A stretch of DNA of 64,000 nucleotides, taken from the NCBI RefSeq assembly GCF_024584805.1, contig NZ_CP075715.1:7411526-7475525 (forward strand), written 5' to 3'. A model generated the notes under the pieces. That model did no database searches and was not told the DNA's origin. It saw only the letters and a program-made list of their open reading frames with translations. Source of the stretch: Streptomyces sp. FIT100 (GTDB lineage: Bacteria; Actinomycetota; Actinomycetes; Streptomycetales; Streptomycetaceae). Each line of letters opens with the position of its first letter. Position 1 is the first letter of the stretch. This document shows positions 17,566 to 26,498 of the stretch, piece after piece. Made by a program: the position numbers and the translations under genes.

Positions 17566-18561
17566 TCAGGGCCCGTCGTCGCCCTCCGGGACGGGTACCC
17601 CCTCGGACAGCAGCCCCTCCGCCCGCAGGTCGTCCCAGAGCACGCCCGGCACCGGCCCGCGCAGCATCGCGGCGGCGTCCTGGACCTCGTAGGCGGAGCG
17701 GGCACCGACCAGGACCGAGGCGACGGCCGGGTGGGCGAGGGGGAAGCGCAGGGCGGCGGCCCGCAGCGGGACGTTGTGGCGCTGTGCGACCTCCTTCATG
17801 CGCAGGGCGCGGTCGAGGACCGGTTCGGGCACGGGCGCGTAGTCGTACGTGGCGCGCGGGCCCGGGTCGGCGAGCAGACCGGAGTTGAAGACGCCCCCGA
17901 TGATGACGCTCTTCCCCCGCGCCGCCGCCTCCGGCAGCACCTCGGCGAGGCCCTCCTGGTCCAGCAGGGTGTACCGGCCGGCCAGCAGCACGGCGTCCAC
18001 GTCGGTGTCGCGCAGGAACCGGGCCAGCATCGGCGCCTGGTTCATGCCCGCGCCGATGGCGCCGACGACGCCCTCGGCCCGCAGCTTCTCCAGGGCGGGG
18101 TACGCCTCGGTGAAGACCTGCTCGGCATGGTTGTCGGGGTCGTGGAGGTAGACCACGTCGATCCGGTCCAGGCCCAGGCGGCGCAGGCTCTCGTCGATGC
18201 TGCGGCGCACGCCGTCGGCGCTGAAGTCCCACACCCGGCGCAGGTCCGCGGGGACGGCGAAGCCGTTGGCCAGGTCGTCGCCGCCCGGGCCGCCGGGCCG
18301 CAGCAGCCGCCCGGCCTTGGTGGAGAGGGTGAACTCGCGCCGGGGCCGGGTGCGCAGGGCATCGCCGAGGCGCCGCTCGGACAGGCCGAGCCCGTAGTGC
18401 GGCGCCGTGTCGAAGTAGCGGATCCCGGCGTCCCAGGCGGCGTCCACGGCGGCCCAGGACTGCCGCTCGTCGATCGGCGTGTACAGATTGCCGAGCGCCG
18501 CCGCGCCCAGGGACAGCTCCGAGACGGCGACGCCGCTGCCGCCGAGGTGATGGCTCTTCAT
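17566..18561 (-). CDS. Aldo/keto reductase, probable L-fucose dehydrogenase
   Basis: A 331-residue NAD(P)-dependent oxidoreductase. AKR tetrad motifs are visible: Asp and Tyr in RYFDTAPHYGLGLSERRLG, Lys in LSTKAGRLL and His in VYLHDPD. The C-terminal cofactor region includes SVLVGARSAYEV. Members of this D-threo-aldose 1-dehydrogenase group oxidise L-fucose to L-fuconolactone. The neighbours support that: it begins 7 bp after the SDR stop and is last of four genes that match the non-phosphorylating fucose route. ATG 18561 is the natural domain start; the longer open frame is shadow of the SDR gene. The function is inferred from family plus context. Confidence 0.88.
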   Translation of the reverse strand: MKSHHLGGSGVAVSELSLGAAALGNLYTPIDERQSWAAVDAAWDAGIRYFDTAPHYGLGLSERRLGDALRTRPRREFTLSTKAGRLLRPGGPGGDDLANGFAVPADLRRVWDFSADGVRRSIDESLRRLGLDRIDVVYLHDPDNHAEQVFTEAYPALEKLRAEGVVGAIGAGMNQAPMLARFLRDTDVDAVLLAGRYTLLDQEGLAEVLPEAAARGKSVIIGGVFNSGLLADPGPRATYDYAPVPEPVLDRALRMKEVAQRHNVPLRAAALRFPLAHPAVASVLVGARSAYEVQDAAAMLRGPVPGVLWDDLRAEGLLSEGVPVPEGDDGP

Positions 18562-18568
18562 CCCGGGC

Positions 18569-19360
18569 TCACTCTCCGGCCGGGCGCAGCCGCAGGCCGG
18601 CCATGCCGCCGTCGACGGCCAGGGCGGTTCCGGTGACGGAGGCCGCGGCCGGGCTCGCGAGATAGCCGATGGCCGCGGCGACCTCGTCGGCGGTGACCAG
18701 ACGGCCGCTGGGCTGGCGGGCGTTGAGCGCCGCCCGCTCGGCGGCCGGGTCGTCGGCGGCGTCGAGCAGCCGGGACACCCACGGGGTGTCGGCGGTGCCG
18801 GGGTTGACGCAGTTGACCCGGATGCCCTCGCGGACATGGTCGGCGGCCATGGCGAGGGTCAGTGCGAGCACGGCGCCCTTCGACGCCGAGTACAGGGCGC
18901 GCTGGGGGAGTCCCGCGGTGGCGGCGATGGAGCAGGTGTTGACGACCGAGGCGCTGCGGGACGCGCGCAGGTGCGGCAGCGCCGCGCGGGTGGTGCGGAC
19001 GACGCCGAGCACATTGACGTCCAGCACGGCGTGCCACTGCTCGTCGGGGTTGTCCTCGACGGTGCCGATCGCCCCGATGCCCGCGTTGTTGACCAGGATG
19101 TCGATGCCGCCGAGCTCCTGTGCCGCCGCCGTCACCGCTTCCCGTACGGAGGCGTCGTCGCCGACGTCGGCCCGCAGCGGGACGAGCGGCTCCTCGACGG
19201 TGTCCGGCTTGAGGTCGAGGACGGCCACGCGGGCGCCGCGGGCGCTGAGCAGCCGCGCCGTGGCCAGCCCGATGCCCGATGCCCCACCCGTGACGACGGC
19301 GCGGAGGCCGGAGAGGTCGGAGAGGTCGGAGAGGCCGGAGAGGCCGGAGAGGCCGTTCAT
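18569..19360 (-). CDS. SDR oxidoreductase, probable 2-keto-3-deoxy-L-fuconate dehydrogenase
   Basis: A 263-residue short-chain dehydrogenase. It shows the Rossmann motif TGGASGIG, NNAG, the catalytic YSASK, and the C-terminal ALAVDGGMAGL. It would oxidise 2-keto-3-deoxy-L-fuconate at C4 with NAD+. The start ATG 19360 overlaps the dehydratase TGA in an ATGA arrangement, which fixes the start. The first 18 residues are an odd Leu/Ser/Gly/Asp run (GLSGLSGLSDLSDLSGL) coded by five exact-length 9-bp tandem repeats just after the start codon. That run is not part of the SDR fold. Confidence 0.9.
   Translation of the reverse strand: MNGLSGLSGLSDLSDLSGLRAVVTGGASGIGLATARLLSARGARVAVLDLKPDTVEEPLVPLRADVGDDASVREAVTAAAQELGGIDILVNNAGIGAIGTVEDNPDEQWHAVLDVNVLGVVRTTRAALPHLRASRSASVVNTCSIAATAGLPQRALYSASKGAVLALTLAMAADHVREGIRVNCVNPGTADTPWVSRLLDAADDPAAERAALNARQPSGRLVTADEVAAAIGYLASPAAASVTGTALAVDGGMAGLRLRPAGE
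19310..19354. repeat. Five 9-bp tandem repeats (GGAGAGGYC) inside the SDR start
   Basis: Units at 19310, 19319, 19328, 19337 and 19346, identical but for one C/T position. They encode the repeated LSG/LSD tripeptide at the N-terminus of the SDR. The unit length keeps the frame, so copy-number changes would only lengthen or shorten the tail. Confidence 0.85.
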
Positions 19361-20808
19361 GCCGTGACCTCCTTGCGGTCCGCGAGGTCGGCGGCCCAGA
19401 AGGCGCCGTCCGGGTAGCTGAACTCGGCGATGGAACCGGGCCGCATCTGCGCCGAGAAGCCCGGTGAGCGGGGTGCCGCGTAGCGGCCGGCCGCGACGAC
19501 GACCGGGTCCTCGAAGTGCTCGTGGAGGTGGTCCACGTACTCGATCACCCGGTCCTGGACCGTGCCGGACAGGGCGACGAAGTCGAACATCGACAGATGC
19601 TGGACGAGTTCGCACAGGCCCACGCCGCCGGCGTGCGGGCACACCGGCACGCCGAACTTGGCCGCGAGCAGCAGGATGGCGAGGTTCTCGTTCACACCGC
19701 CGACGCGTGCCGCGTCGATCTGGAGGATGTCGACCGCCCCGGCCTGGAGCAGCTGCTTGAAGACGATGCGGTTCTGGACGTGCTCGCCGGTGGCGACCTT
19801 GACCGGGGCGACCGCCCGGCGCACGGCGGCGTGCCCGAGGATGTCGTCCGGGCTGGTGGGCTCCTCCAGCCAGTACGGCTCGAACTCGGCCAGCGCGGCG
19901 GTCCATTCGGCCGTCTCGCCGACACCCCACCGCTGGTTGGCGTCGATCGCGATACGGATGGACGGACCGACGGCGGCGCGGGCGGTGCGCATCCGCCGGA
20001 CGTCGTCGTCGAGGTCGGCGCCGACCTTCAGCTTGATCTGGGTGAAGCCGTCGGCGACGGCCTCCTTCGCCAGGCGGATCAGCTTCTCGTCGTCGTATCC
20101 GAGCCAGCCGGGCGACGTCGTGTAGGCGGGGTAGCCGCGCCGCAGGAGCTCGGCCCGGCGTTCCGCGGCGCCGCGGCGGCCCTCGCGCAGCAGCTCCAGG
20201 GCGTCCTGTGGGGTGAGGGCGTCGGCGATGTAGCGGAAGTCGACCTGGGAGACCAGCCACTCCGGCTCGGCGTCGGCGAGCAGCTGCCACAGAGGCTTGC
20301 CCTCGCGCTTGGCGGCCAGGTCCCAGACGGCGTTGACGACCGCGCCGATCGCCATGTGCATCACGCCCTTCTCGGGGCCGAGCCAGCGCAGCTGGCTGTC
20401 GCCGATCAGCGCCCGGCTCACCGAGCCGGGGTCGGTGCACAGTTCGGTGACGGACCGGCCGATCAGATGGGGCCGCAGCGCCTCGATCGCGGCGACCTGC
20501 ACGTCGTTGCCGCGCCCGATGGTGAAGGTGAAGCCGTGGCCCTCGAGCCCGTCGCCGGCGTCGGTGCGCAGCACGAGGTACGCGGCCGAGTAGTCCGGGT
20601 CCGGGTTCATCGCGTCCGAGCCGTCCATCTCGCGCGAGGTGGGGAACCGGATGTCATAGGTGTCGACCGCGGTGATCCGCGGGATGTGCTCGCCCAAGAG
20701 GATGCTGCCTCTCCGTCTGCTCGTGCGTGTCGTGGTGGTCATGGTGGGCGCGGTGGGCGTGGTGGTCATGGGGGGCGTCGTGGCTGCCGAGGCCGTCGTG
20801 GCGCTCAT
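19357..20808 (-). CDS. L-fuconate dehydratase, enolase superfamily
   Basis: A 483-residue Mg-dependent acid-sugar dehydratase that converts L-fuconate to 2-keto-3-deoxy-L-fuconate. Enolase-superfamily landmarks are present: catalytic Lys in QIKLKVGAD, metal ligands in IAIDANQRWG, WLEEPT and ATGEH, and the catalytic His in CPHAGGVGLCE. The N-terminal ITAVDTYDIRFPTS is typical of fuconate dehydratases. The start at ATG 20808 overlaps the TGA of the FAH gene (ATGA). This adds about 38 low-complexity Thr/Ser residues before the family's usual start, and a later ATG within that run is possible. It is coupled at both ends by 4-bp overlaps. Confidence 0.93.
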   Translation of the reverse strand: MSATTASAATTPPMTTTPTAPTMTTTTRTSRRRGSILLGEHIPRITAVDTYDIRFPTSREMDGSDAMNPDPDYSAAYLVLRTDAGDGLEGHGFTFTIGRGNDVQVAAIEALRPHLIGRSVTELCTDPGSVSRALIGDSQLRWLGPEKGVMHMAIGAVVNAVWDLAAKREGKPLWQLLADAEPEWLVSQVDFRYIADALTPQDALELLREGRRGAAERRAELLRRGYPAYTTSPGWLGYDDEKLIRLAKEAVADGFTQIKLKVGADLDDDVRRMRTARAAVGPSIRIAIDANQRWGVGETAEWTAALAEFEPYWLEEPTSPDDILGHAAVRRAVAPVKVATGEHVQNRIVFKQLLQAGAVDILQIDAARVGGVNENLAILLLAAKFGVPVCPHAGGVGLCELVQHLSMFDFVALSGTVQDRVIEYVDHLHEHFEDPVVVAAGRYAAPRSPGFSAQMRPGSIAEFSYPDGAFWAADLADRKEVTA

Positions 20809-21656
20809 GCCTGGCCGAAGGTCTGGCGCTGGAGCCCGAGGCCGTCGATGGTGAGCTCGACGGTGTCGCCGTGGCGCAGGTAGGGGCTCCCGGGCAGGCC
20901 GAGGGCCACACCCGCGGGGGTGCCGGTGTTGATGAGGTCGCCGGGCTCCAGGACCATGTACTGGCTCAGGTACCAGACGAGGTAGGCCACGTCGAAGATC
21001 ATGTTCTTGGTGCTGCCGTCCTGGCGGGTGATGCCGTTGACGGACAGGTGCAGGCCGAGCGACTGGGGGTCGGGCACCTCGTCGGCCGTGACGAGCCAGG
21101 GCCCGAGGGGGTTGAACGTCTCGCAGGACTTGCCGAGGTCCCACTGCGGGGAGAAGTCCAGCTGGAACTCGCGCTCGGAGACGTCGTTGCTGACCGCGTA
21201 GCCGGCTATGGTGCGCAGCGCCTGCTGCGGGCTGTCCAGGTAGCGGCCACGCCGTCCGATGACGACGCCGAGCTCGACCTCCCAGTCGGTCTTCGCGGAG
21301 TTGCGCGGGATCAGCACGTCGTCGTACGGGCCGACGACGGTGCCCGGGTCCTTCATGAACACCACGGGGCGGGGCGGTACCGGCGCGCCGGTCTCCTTGG
21401 CGTGGTCGCGGTAGTTGAGCCCGATGCACACCACCTTGCCCGGCCGGGCGACCGGCGCCCCCACGCGCATGCCGGCGGAGTCCAGCTCGCGCAACGCGCC
21501 CGAACGCAGCGCGGCGCGGGTCTCCTCGACTCCGCCCCCGGCGAAGAACGTCCCGTCGATGTCCGCGGTGACCGGGGACAGGTCGAGCAGGCTGCCGTTG
21601 TCCGCCAGGACGGCGGGATACTCCCTGCCGGGGGCGCCGAGGCGCATCAGTTTCAT
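20805..21656 (-). CDS. FAH-family hydrolase, probable 2,4-diketo-3-deoxy-L-fuconate hydrolase
   Basis: A 283-residue fumarylacetoacetate-hydrolase-fold enzyme. Signature segments are VVCIGLNYRDHAKE, VFMKDPGTVVGPYD, DWEVELGVVIGRRGRYLD (metal-binding Glu residues), NDVSEREFQ and INTGTPAGVALG. In fucose pathway II this enzyme splits the diketo acid to pyruvate and L-lactate. AAGGAGTTCCC precedes ATG 21656. It is the first gene of the four-gene catabolic set, with a 223-bp promoter region upstream carrying candidate operators. Confidence 0.9.
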   Translation of the reverse strand: MKLMRLGAPGREYPAVLADNGSLLDLSPVTADIDGTFFAGGGVEETRAALRSGALRELDSAGMRVGAPVARPGKVVCIGLNYRDHAKETGAPVPPRPVVFMKDPGTVVGPYDDVLIPRNSAKTDWEVELGVVIGRRGRYLDSPQQALRTIAGYAVSNDVSEREFQLDFSPQWDLGKSCETFNPLGPWLVTADEVPDPQSLGLHLSVNGITRQDGSTKNMIFDVAYLVWYLSQYMVLEPGDLINTGTPAGVALGLPGSPYLRHGDTVELTIDGLGLQRQTFGQA

Positions 21657-21716
21657 GGGAACTCCTTGGGGAGGTGCGGGCCATGGCCGGGACGGAGTCG
21701 ATGGCGGCCGGCAAGA

Positions 21717-21866
21717 CATCCGATGATTCGTCGGACTGCCGCGCACTCTACGACCCTGATGCCCGACTTGGCCAGTAGTGATCGGACGTATATCCTCGAA
21801 TAGTTGGTGGCCCGGCGCAGGGGGACAAGGTGCTGCGCCGGACCGGAGGATTGCTCCGATGAATCC
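21717..21866. promoter_or_regulatory. Candidate operators upstream of the fucose catabolic operon
   Basis: TCCGA(7)TCGGA at 21719-21735 is an inverted repeat that includes CATCCGATGAT, also found before the distant GH29 gene (2443). GATCGGACGT at 21780-21789 recurs at 2378. GGATTGCTCCGATGAATCC at 21848-21866 has GGATT/AATCC arms and repeats the core CCGATGA. The 21657-21879 gap therefore looks like a regulated internal promoter. The binding regulator is not identified: TrmB/LuxR, ROK or an unlinked factor are possible. Confidence 0.5.
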
Positions 21867-21879
21867 CTGACCTGCGCTG

Positions 21880-23202
21880 TTACGCAGACGCAGACGCAGA
21901 CGCCGGTGCCGGGGCGGGCGCGAGGTCGACCGCGACGACCGTGCACAGACCGTCGAGCAGCTCCGACGGGATCTCGATGTGCAGCTCACCCGTCGGGTCG
22001 GGCGACGCGGCGTGGACGTCCCTGAGCCGGGCGTGCGCGGTCCATACGAGCGGGTCGCCGCTGCCGAGCAGCGTCACGCCGCGGACACGGTTCACCGGCA
22101 TGCCCCGGACCGTGATCCGCTCGTAGGGCCGCATGGTGAGGTGCAGATACAGCCGGGTCGCCCCGCCCGCCAGCGCGCGGCGGGTGGACGGCCCATGGAA
22201 CTGCCACAGCTCCAGGCCCGCCTCGGTGCCGTGGATGCTCTCGGCGTGGCGCTCCATCCAGCCGGCGAGCGCTTCGAGCCGCTCGACCGCCTGGGGCGGG
22301 AAGTCGCCCTCGCCGGTCGGCCCCACGTTCAGCAGCAGGTTGCCGCCCATGGAGGCGGCCTCGACGAGGGTGTGCAGGATGGCCGTCGGCGTCTTCCAGG
22401 TGTCGTCCGACGGCACGTGCCCCCAGGTGGTGTTCATGGTGAGGCACGCCTCCCACGGCCCGTCCGGCGCCATGATGGGGAGCTGCTGCTCGGGTGTGGT
22501 GAAGTCGCCGTGGCCGACGCAGCGGTCGTTGACGAGGGCCCCCGGCTGACGGGCGCGGATGAGCTCCCGTATCTCGCCGAAGCCCCACTCCTCGGCGCTG
22601 TACTCGAACTCGCCGTCGAGCCAGACGATGTCGAGGTCCCCGTAGGAGGTGAGCAGTTCGTCGAGCTGCCCGAGCATGAACGCGCGGAAGCCGGCCCACT
22701 GTTCGGGCGTGCCCTTGCGGTAGACCCCGACCCGGTACGGCTTGGCGACGGCGTCGTCCGTCAGCCGCGGATAGTCCTCGTGATGCCAGTCGACGTACGA
22801 GAAGTACAGGCCGATCCTGAACCCGCGGGCGCGGAAGGCGTCGACGACCTCCGCGGTGACGTCCCGGCCCCAAGTCTTGGAGACCGAGTAGTCCGACAGT
22901 TTCGTGTCGTACATCGCGAAACCGTCGTGGTGCTTGGCGGTGAAGACGACATAGCGGGCCCCCGCCCGCCAGGCCAGCTCGGCCCAGGCGGCGGGGTCGA
23001 AGCGCTCGGGACGGAAGGAGCCGGCGTTGGCGAAGTACTCGCGGCAGGTGACGGGTTCGAGGGGAGGCTCCTGGAGGTGCACACCGCCGGTCATCTGCCA
23101 GCTCAGCTCCCAGCCGCGGGTGCTGGCGTGCCCCCAGTGCAGGAAGAGGCCGAGGCCGAGCTCGTTGAACCAGGTCGTGGACGGGGTGGACGGGGTGCTC
23201 AC
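21880..23202 (-). CDS. Cytoplasmic alpha-L-fucosidase, GH29
   Basis: A 440-residue fucosidase without a signal peptide, so it probably acts on imported fucosylated oligosaccharides. GH29 features are WFNELGLGLFLHWGHAS at the N-terminus, VVFTAKHHDGFAMYDTK, YFSYVDWHHEDYPR, and nucleophile Asp in IVWLDGEFEY near residue 194. A MGGNLLLNVGPTGEG segment closes the barrel. GTG 23202 overlaps the permease TGA (GTGA) and has GGAGGAAG upstream, which decides the start; the longer upstream frame is shadow. The C-terminus ends in an Ala-Pro/Ala-Ser run (APAPAPASASASA). It is the last gene of the transporter operon. Confidence 0.93.
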   Translation of the reverse strand: MSTPSTPSTTWFNELGLGLFLHWGHASTRGWELSWQMTGGVHLQEPPLEPVTCREYFANAGSFRPERFDPAAWAELAWRAGARYVVFTAKHHDGFAMYDTKLSDYSVSKTWGRDVTAEVVDAFRARGFRIGLYFSYVDWHHEDYPRLTDDAVAKPYRVGVYRKGTPEQWAGFRAFMLGQLDELLTSYGDLDIVWLDGEFEYSAEEWGFGEIRELIRARQPGALVNDRCVGHGDFTTPEQQLPIMAPDGPWEACLTMNTTWGHVPSDDTWKTPTAILHTLVEAASMGGNLLLNVGPTGEGDFPPQAVERLEALAGWMERHAESIHGTEAGLELWQFHGPSTRRALAGGATRLYLHLTMRPYERITVRGMPVNRVRGVTLLGSGDPLVWTAHARLRDVHAASPDPTGELHIEIPSELLDGLCTVVAVDLAPAPAPASASASA

Positions 23203-24029
23203 TCTTTGCTTCCTCCGGCGGTGATGCCCTGGGTGATGAACCTGAGCCCCGCGACGACGAGTACGACGGCGGGGACCGCGAGCAGCACGAGGGCGGCGAA
23301 GTACTGCGAGGTCTGCTCGGGGGTGGGTCCGAAGGCGGACTGGATGGTCTGGACGGCCTGGGCCGCGGTGGTCAGCTCCGCCCGCTTGATGATCATCGAC
23401 GGGAAGACGAAGTCCTGGAGCGACCACATGACCGCCAGGGCGCCCAGGTTGACCAGGGCCGGGCGGGTGGAGGGCAGGAAGATGTGCCAGAAGATCCTGG
23501 GGTGGCCGGCCCGGTCGATGCGGGCCGCCTCGATCATCTCGTTCGGGATCCCGTCGGCGTAGTTGCGCAGCAGCAGTACGGCGAAGGGCAGGGTCAGCGC
23601 GGCCTCCGGGAGGGCCACGCCGAGCGGCGAGTTGAACAGGCCGAGCTGCCCGGTGATCCAGTAGACCGGCACGATCACGGCGACCGCGGGCACGGCCAGG
23701 AAGATCAGGACGAGGTGGTACAGCGTCTCGCGGCCCGGGAAGGCCAGCTTGGCGAAGGCGTACGCCGCCATCGCGCCCACCCCGCACACCAGCAGCGCGT
23801 GCAGCGCGGCGATGAGCAGGCTGTTGGCGAGCGCCCGGACCAGGCTCACTCCGTTGAACGTTCCGGTGAGCACGGTGAGGTAGTTGCGGAAGCCGCCGTG
23901 CGCCACGGATTCGCGTACGGCTGTCACCAGCGGGAACGCCCACAGCAGGGCACCCACGACCAGCACGGTGTAGACGGTCGCGTTGTCGCGCCCGCGCTGG
24001 CGCAGCCGGCTCAGGGGGACGTCGCTCAT
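23199..24029 (-). CDS. ABC sugar permease, MalG-type
   Basis: A 276-residue inner-membrane permease of the CUT1 family with six predicted hydrophobic segments (TVLVVGALLWAFPLV to LVLLAVPAVVLVVAGL). The cytoplasmic EAA loop is EAARIDRAGHPRIFWHIFLP, where the ATPase docks. No ATPase gene lies in this operon; Streptomyces CUT1 systems commonly share one elsewhere (MsiK). ATG 24029 overlaps the upstream permease stop by 4 bp. With the neighbours it would import fucose or fucosylated oligosaccharide. Confidence 0.92.
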   Translation of the reverse strand: MSDVPLSRLRQRGRDNATVYTVLVVGALLWAFPLVTAVRESVAHGGFRNYLTVLTGTFNGVSLVRALANSLLIAALHALLVCGVGAMAAYAFAKLAFPGRETLYHLVLIFLAVPAVAVIVPVYWITGQLGLFNSPLGVALPEAALTLPFAVLLLRNYADGIPNEMIEAARIDRAGHPRIFWHIFLPSTRPALVNLGALAVMWSLQDFVFPSMIIKRAELTTAAQAVQTIQSAFGPTPEQTSQYFAALVLLAVPAVVLVVAGLRFITQGITAGGSKE

Positions 24030-24967
24030 CGGGCGGACCTCCGCTGGACGAGTATCTGGACGGCGGAGATGGCGAGCGCCACGAGCAGCACGATGACTGC
24101 AGCCGCCGAGGCGTAGCCGACCCGGCCGGCGCCGAGCATGGTGTTGTACAGGTAGGTGCCGGTGATCTGGGTGCGGCCGCCGGGTTCGCCGTCGGTGGAG
24201 AAGTAGACGACGTCGAAGGCGCGGAAGCTCATGAGCAGCACCGACAGGATCACCGTCTTGTGGGTGTTGCGCAGCATGGGGAAGAGGATCAGCCGGTAGA
24301 TCTGGCCGGCCCCGGCCCCGTCGATCATCGCGGATTCGAGGACGGACGTGTTCAGCGTCGTCAGATCCGAGGTGTAGTACATGACGGGAAGTCCGACGAG
24401 ATAGACCAGCAGCACGAAGAGCGCGCTGTAGGCGGGTCCTGTGCTGCCGAGCCAGTCCTGGGTCAGCGAGTCGAGCCCGACGGCGCGCAGGGCGGCGTTC
24501 ACGGCGCCGTCGTCGGTCTCCAGCATCCGCCCGAAGACGGTCGCGAAGAGCGACAGCGGGATCAGCGACGGCAGCAGGAACACGGCGTAGAAGAAGCGCC
24601 GCAGCCGCACGCCGCTGGCCAGGGCGACGGCGAGGAAGAAGCCGAGGGTGAGCGCCGCGGCGATGGAGACGGCGGCGAAGAGCAGGTTGTTCAGGAGCGC
24701 GGTGTGGAACGCGGGATCGGTCAGCACCAGGCGGAAGTTGGCCAGCCCGACATCGGTGACGTCGGTGAAGGACAGCGAGGTCTGCTTGGTGCTCATGTCG
24801 GCGAGGAAGCCGAACGCGTAGAGGTAGTAGACGCCGTAGAAGAGCAGGAGCGGGGCGAGGAAGACGGCGGCCGGGAGCAGTGCGCGGGCCGCCCGGCGGC
24901 GCCGCGGCCGGGCCGCCGCCGGCGGGCGCGCCGTGTGCACGCGCCCGCCGGTGGAGTGCTGGGTCAT
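24026..24967 (-). CDS. ABC sugar permease, MalF-type
   Basis: A 313-residue partner permease. A basic N-terminus (RPRRRRAARA) leads into the first membrane segment LLPAAVFLAPLLLFYGVYYL. The EAA-like loop is ESAMIDGAGAGQIYRLILFP. A periplasmic region between the first and second helices (residues about 60-95) is typical of MalF types. It starts 2 bp after the binding-protein stop and overlaps the next permease by 4 bp, so the pair is translationally coupled. Confidence 0.92.
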   Translation of the reverse strand: MTQHSTGGRVHTARPPAAARPRRRRAARALLPAAVFLAPLLLFYGVYYLYAFGFLADMSTKQTSLSFTDVTDVGLANFRLVLTDPAFHTALLNNLLFAAVSIAAALTLGFFLAVALASGVRLRRFFYAVFLLPSLIPLSLFATVFGRMLETDDGAVNAALRAVGLDSLTQDWLGSTGPAYSALFVLLVYLVGLPVMYYTSDLTTLNTSVLESAMIDGAGAGQIYRLILFPMLRNTHKTVILSVLLMSFRAFDVVYFSTDGEPGGRTQITGTYLYNTMLGAGRVGYASAAAVIVLLVALAISAVQILVQRRSAR

Positions 24968-24969
24968 GG

Positions 24970-26316
24970 TCACTTCTGCGTGTACCGTCCGCTCGCCCAC
25001 TCCACCTGGAGCTTGTCGGCCGCCTTCTCCGGCGTGGTCTGCCCGCGCAGGACGTCGAGGATCGTGTTGCCCTCGACCTGGTTGAGGAACGCCTGGTTGG
25101 AGTTGCGGGCCGAGCCGTCGGCCGCGATGACGTCCTGGACCGCCTGGTATCCCTCGCGGGCGGCCTTGGTGGTGAGGACCGAGGAGTCGACCGTGAAGCC
25201 GTCGAGTGCGGGCACGAGCACCAGGTCCTTCGACCACTGCGAGACACCGTCGCCCAGGGTCATGTACTCGATGAAGGCCGCCGCCTCCGCGACGTGCTGG
25301 GAGCTCTTCGGGATGGCGAGGCCGCCCTCGGCCAGACCGCGGGCGGCGGGCCTGCCGCCGTCCCGGACGACGGGGAAGGCCCCGGCACCGACGTCCGTGA
25401 GACCGATCTTGTTGGCCTTGCGGTACGAGGCGGAGAGCAGCGAGCTCTGCCAGGACCCGTCGACGAGGAAGGCGGCCTTGCCGGAGTTGAACAGCTCTGC
25501 CGGGCGGGAGCCCTTGAGGCTGAGGACCGAGGTGTCCACGACACCGTCGTCGAAGAGCGACTTGTAGCTCTTGAGCGCTTCCACCACGGCTGGGTCGTTC
25601 CACTTGGCCTGGCCCGCGGCGATCCGGTCGGACAGCTTCGGGTCGGTCTGGCCGGCGATGGTGAAGAGCATCTCCTCCTGCCAGAACGGATCACCCTGGA
25701 AGACCACGGGCGTCACGCCCGGCTTCGCCTTCTTGATCTTGCCGACGGCGGTCCTGAGCTCGGCGGCTGTTCCGGGGAAGGGGATGCCGAGTTCGGTCAG
25801 GAGCGCGGCGTTGGAGTACATCACCGCGCTGCCGATGGATCCCATGGGCACCGAGTAGAGCGTGTCGTCCTCGGCGATCCCCGCGGTCTGGTCGACCATC
25901 TGCCCGTTGAGCCTGTCCCGCCAGCCGGCGGGGAGCTCGGCCTGCCAGCTGTCCACCGGGCGGAGCTGCTCGCGGACCGTGTTGGTCATGGCGGCGACCT
26001 GGACGCCCACGATGTCGAGGGATTCCCCGCCGTTCAGCGCCAGCGGAAGCTGCTTCTGGTAGTCGGCGGCCTCGAACTCCCGCAGCCGGATCCTGATGTG
26101 GGGGTTGTTCTTCTCGAAGGCGCCGATCGTCTCCTTCAGCGTTGCCTCGGGCGGGAACCACGTCCAGTAGTCGAGCGTGACGGTCTGGCCAGGGCCGGCG
26201 GTCTCCTGGGCGGCGTCCTGCGCCCCGCCGACGCCGCCGCTGTCACCGCACGCCGCGGTGAGACCGAGGGCCAGGACGGCGGATGCCGCGGCCAGTGCAC
26301 GGAGTGGACCGCGCAT
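24970..26316 (-). CDS. Sugar ABC transporter substrate-binding lipoprotein
   Basis: A 448-residue binding lipoprotein. The signal peptide ends in a lipobox (LGLTAAC, Cys at about residue 23). The SBP-type-1 fold is indicated by VTLDYWTWFPPEATLKETIG, FEKNNPHIRIRLREF, the hinge-region VPMGSIGSAVMYSN, and GKAAFLVDGSWQ. It is first in the fucosidase/permease operon and divergent from the ROK regulator, so fucose or a fucosylated oligosaccharide is the likely ligand. GGAGGT stands upstream of ATG 26316. Confidence 0.92.
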   Translation of the reverse strand: MRGPLRALAAASAVLALGLTAACGDSGGVGGAQDAAQETAGPGQTVTLDYWTWFPPEATLKETIGAFEKNNPHIRIRLREFEAADYQKQLPLALNGGESLDIVGVQVAAMTNTVREQLRPVDSWQAELPAGWRDRLNGQMVDQTAGIAEDDTLYSVPMGSIGSAVMYSNAALLTELGIPFPGTAAELRTAVGKIKKAKPGVTPVVFQGDPFWQEEMLFTIAGQTDPKLSDRIAAGQAKWNDPAVVEALKSYKSLFDDGVVDTSVLSLKGSRPAELFNSGKAAFLVDGSWQSSLLSASYRKANKIGLTDVGAGAFPVVRDGGRPAARGLAEGGLAIPKSSQHVAEAAAFIEYMTLGDGVSQWSKDLVLVPALDGFTVDSSVLTTKAAREGYQAVQDVIAADGSARNSNQAFLNQVEGNTILDVLRGQTTPEKAADKLQVEWASGRYTQK

Positions 26317-26498
26317 GCGTACCTCCAGGTGTTCGCGATGCCCGCATTAACGTCTACGATGGAGACAAAAATCAACCCCCTGTTACGTGTTTGTTGGGTC
26401 GGGCAAGATCAGGGGTTTGTTCCGCGACCGCGAGGGCGATCGGCCCCCGGCCGCGACCCCGGCCGCGCCCCGGCCCCGACGACGAGTGGAGGTGCCCG
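26317..26498. promoter_or_regulatory. Divergent promoter between sugar-binding protein and ROK regulator
   Basis: The region 26345-26420 is conspicuously AT-rich (GGAGACAAAAATCAACC, then GTTACGTGTTTGTTGGG) in an otherwise GC-rich window. ACAAA and TTTGT form separated inverted arms, which resembles ROK-family operator layouts. On the minus strand TTGATT could be a -35. The operator is a guess; the promoter location is well supported by gene layout. Confidence 0.5.
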
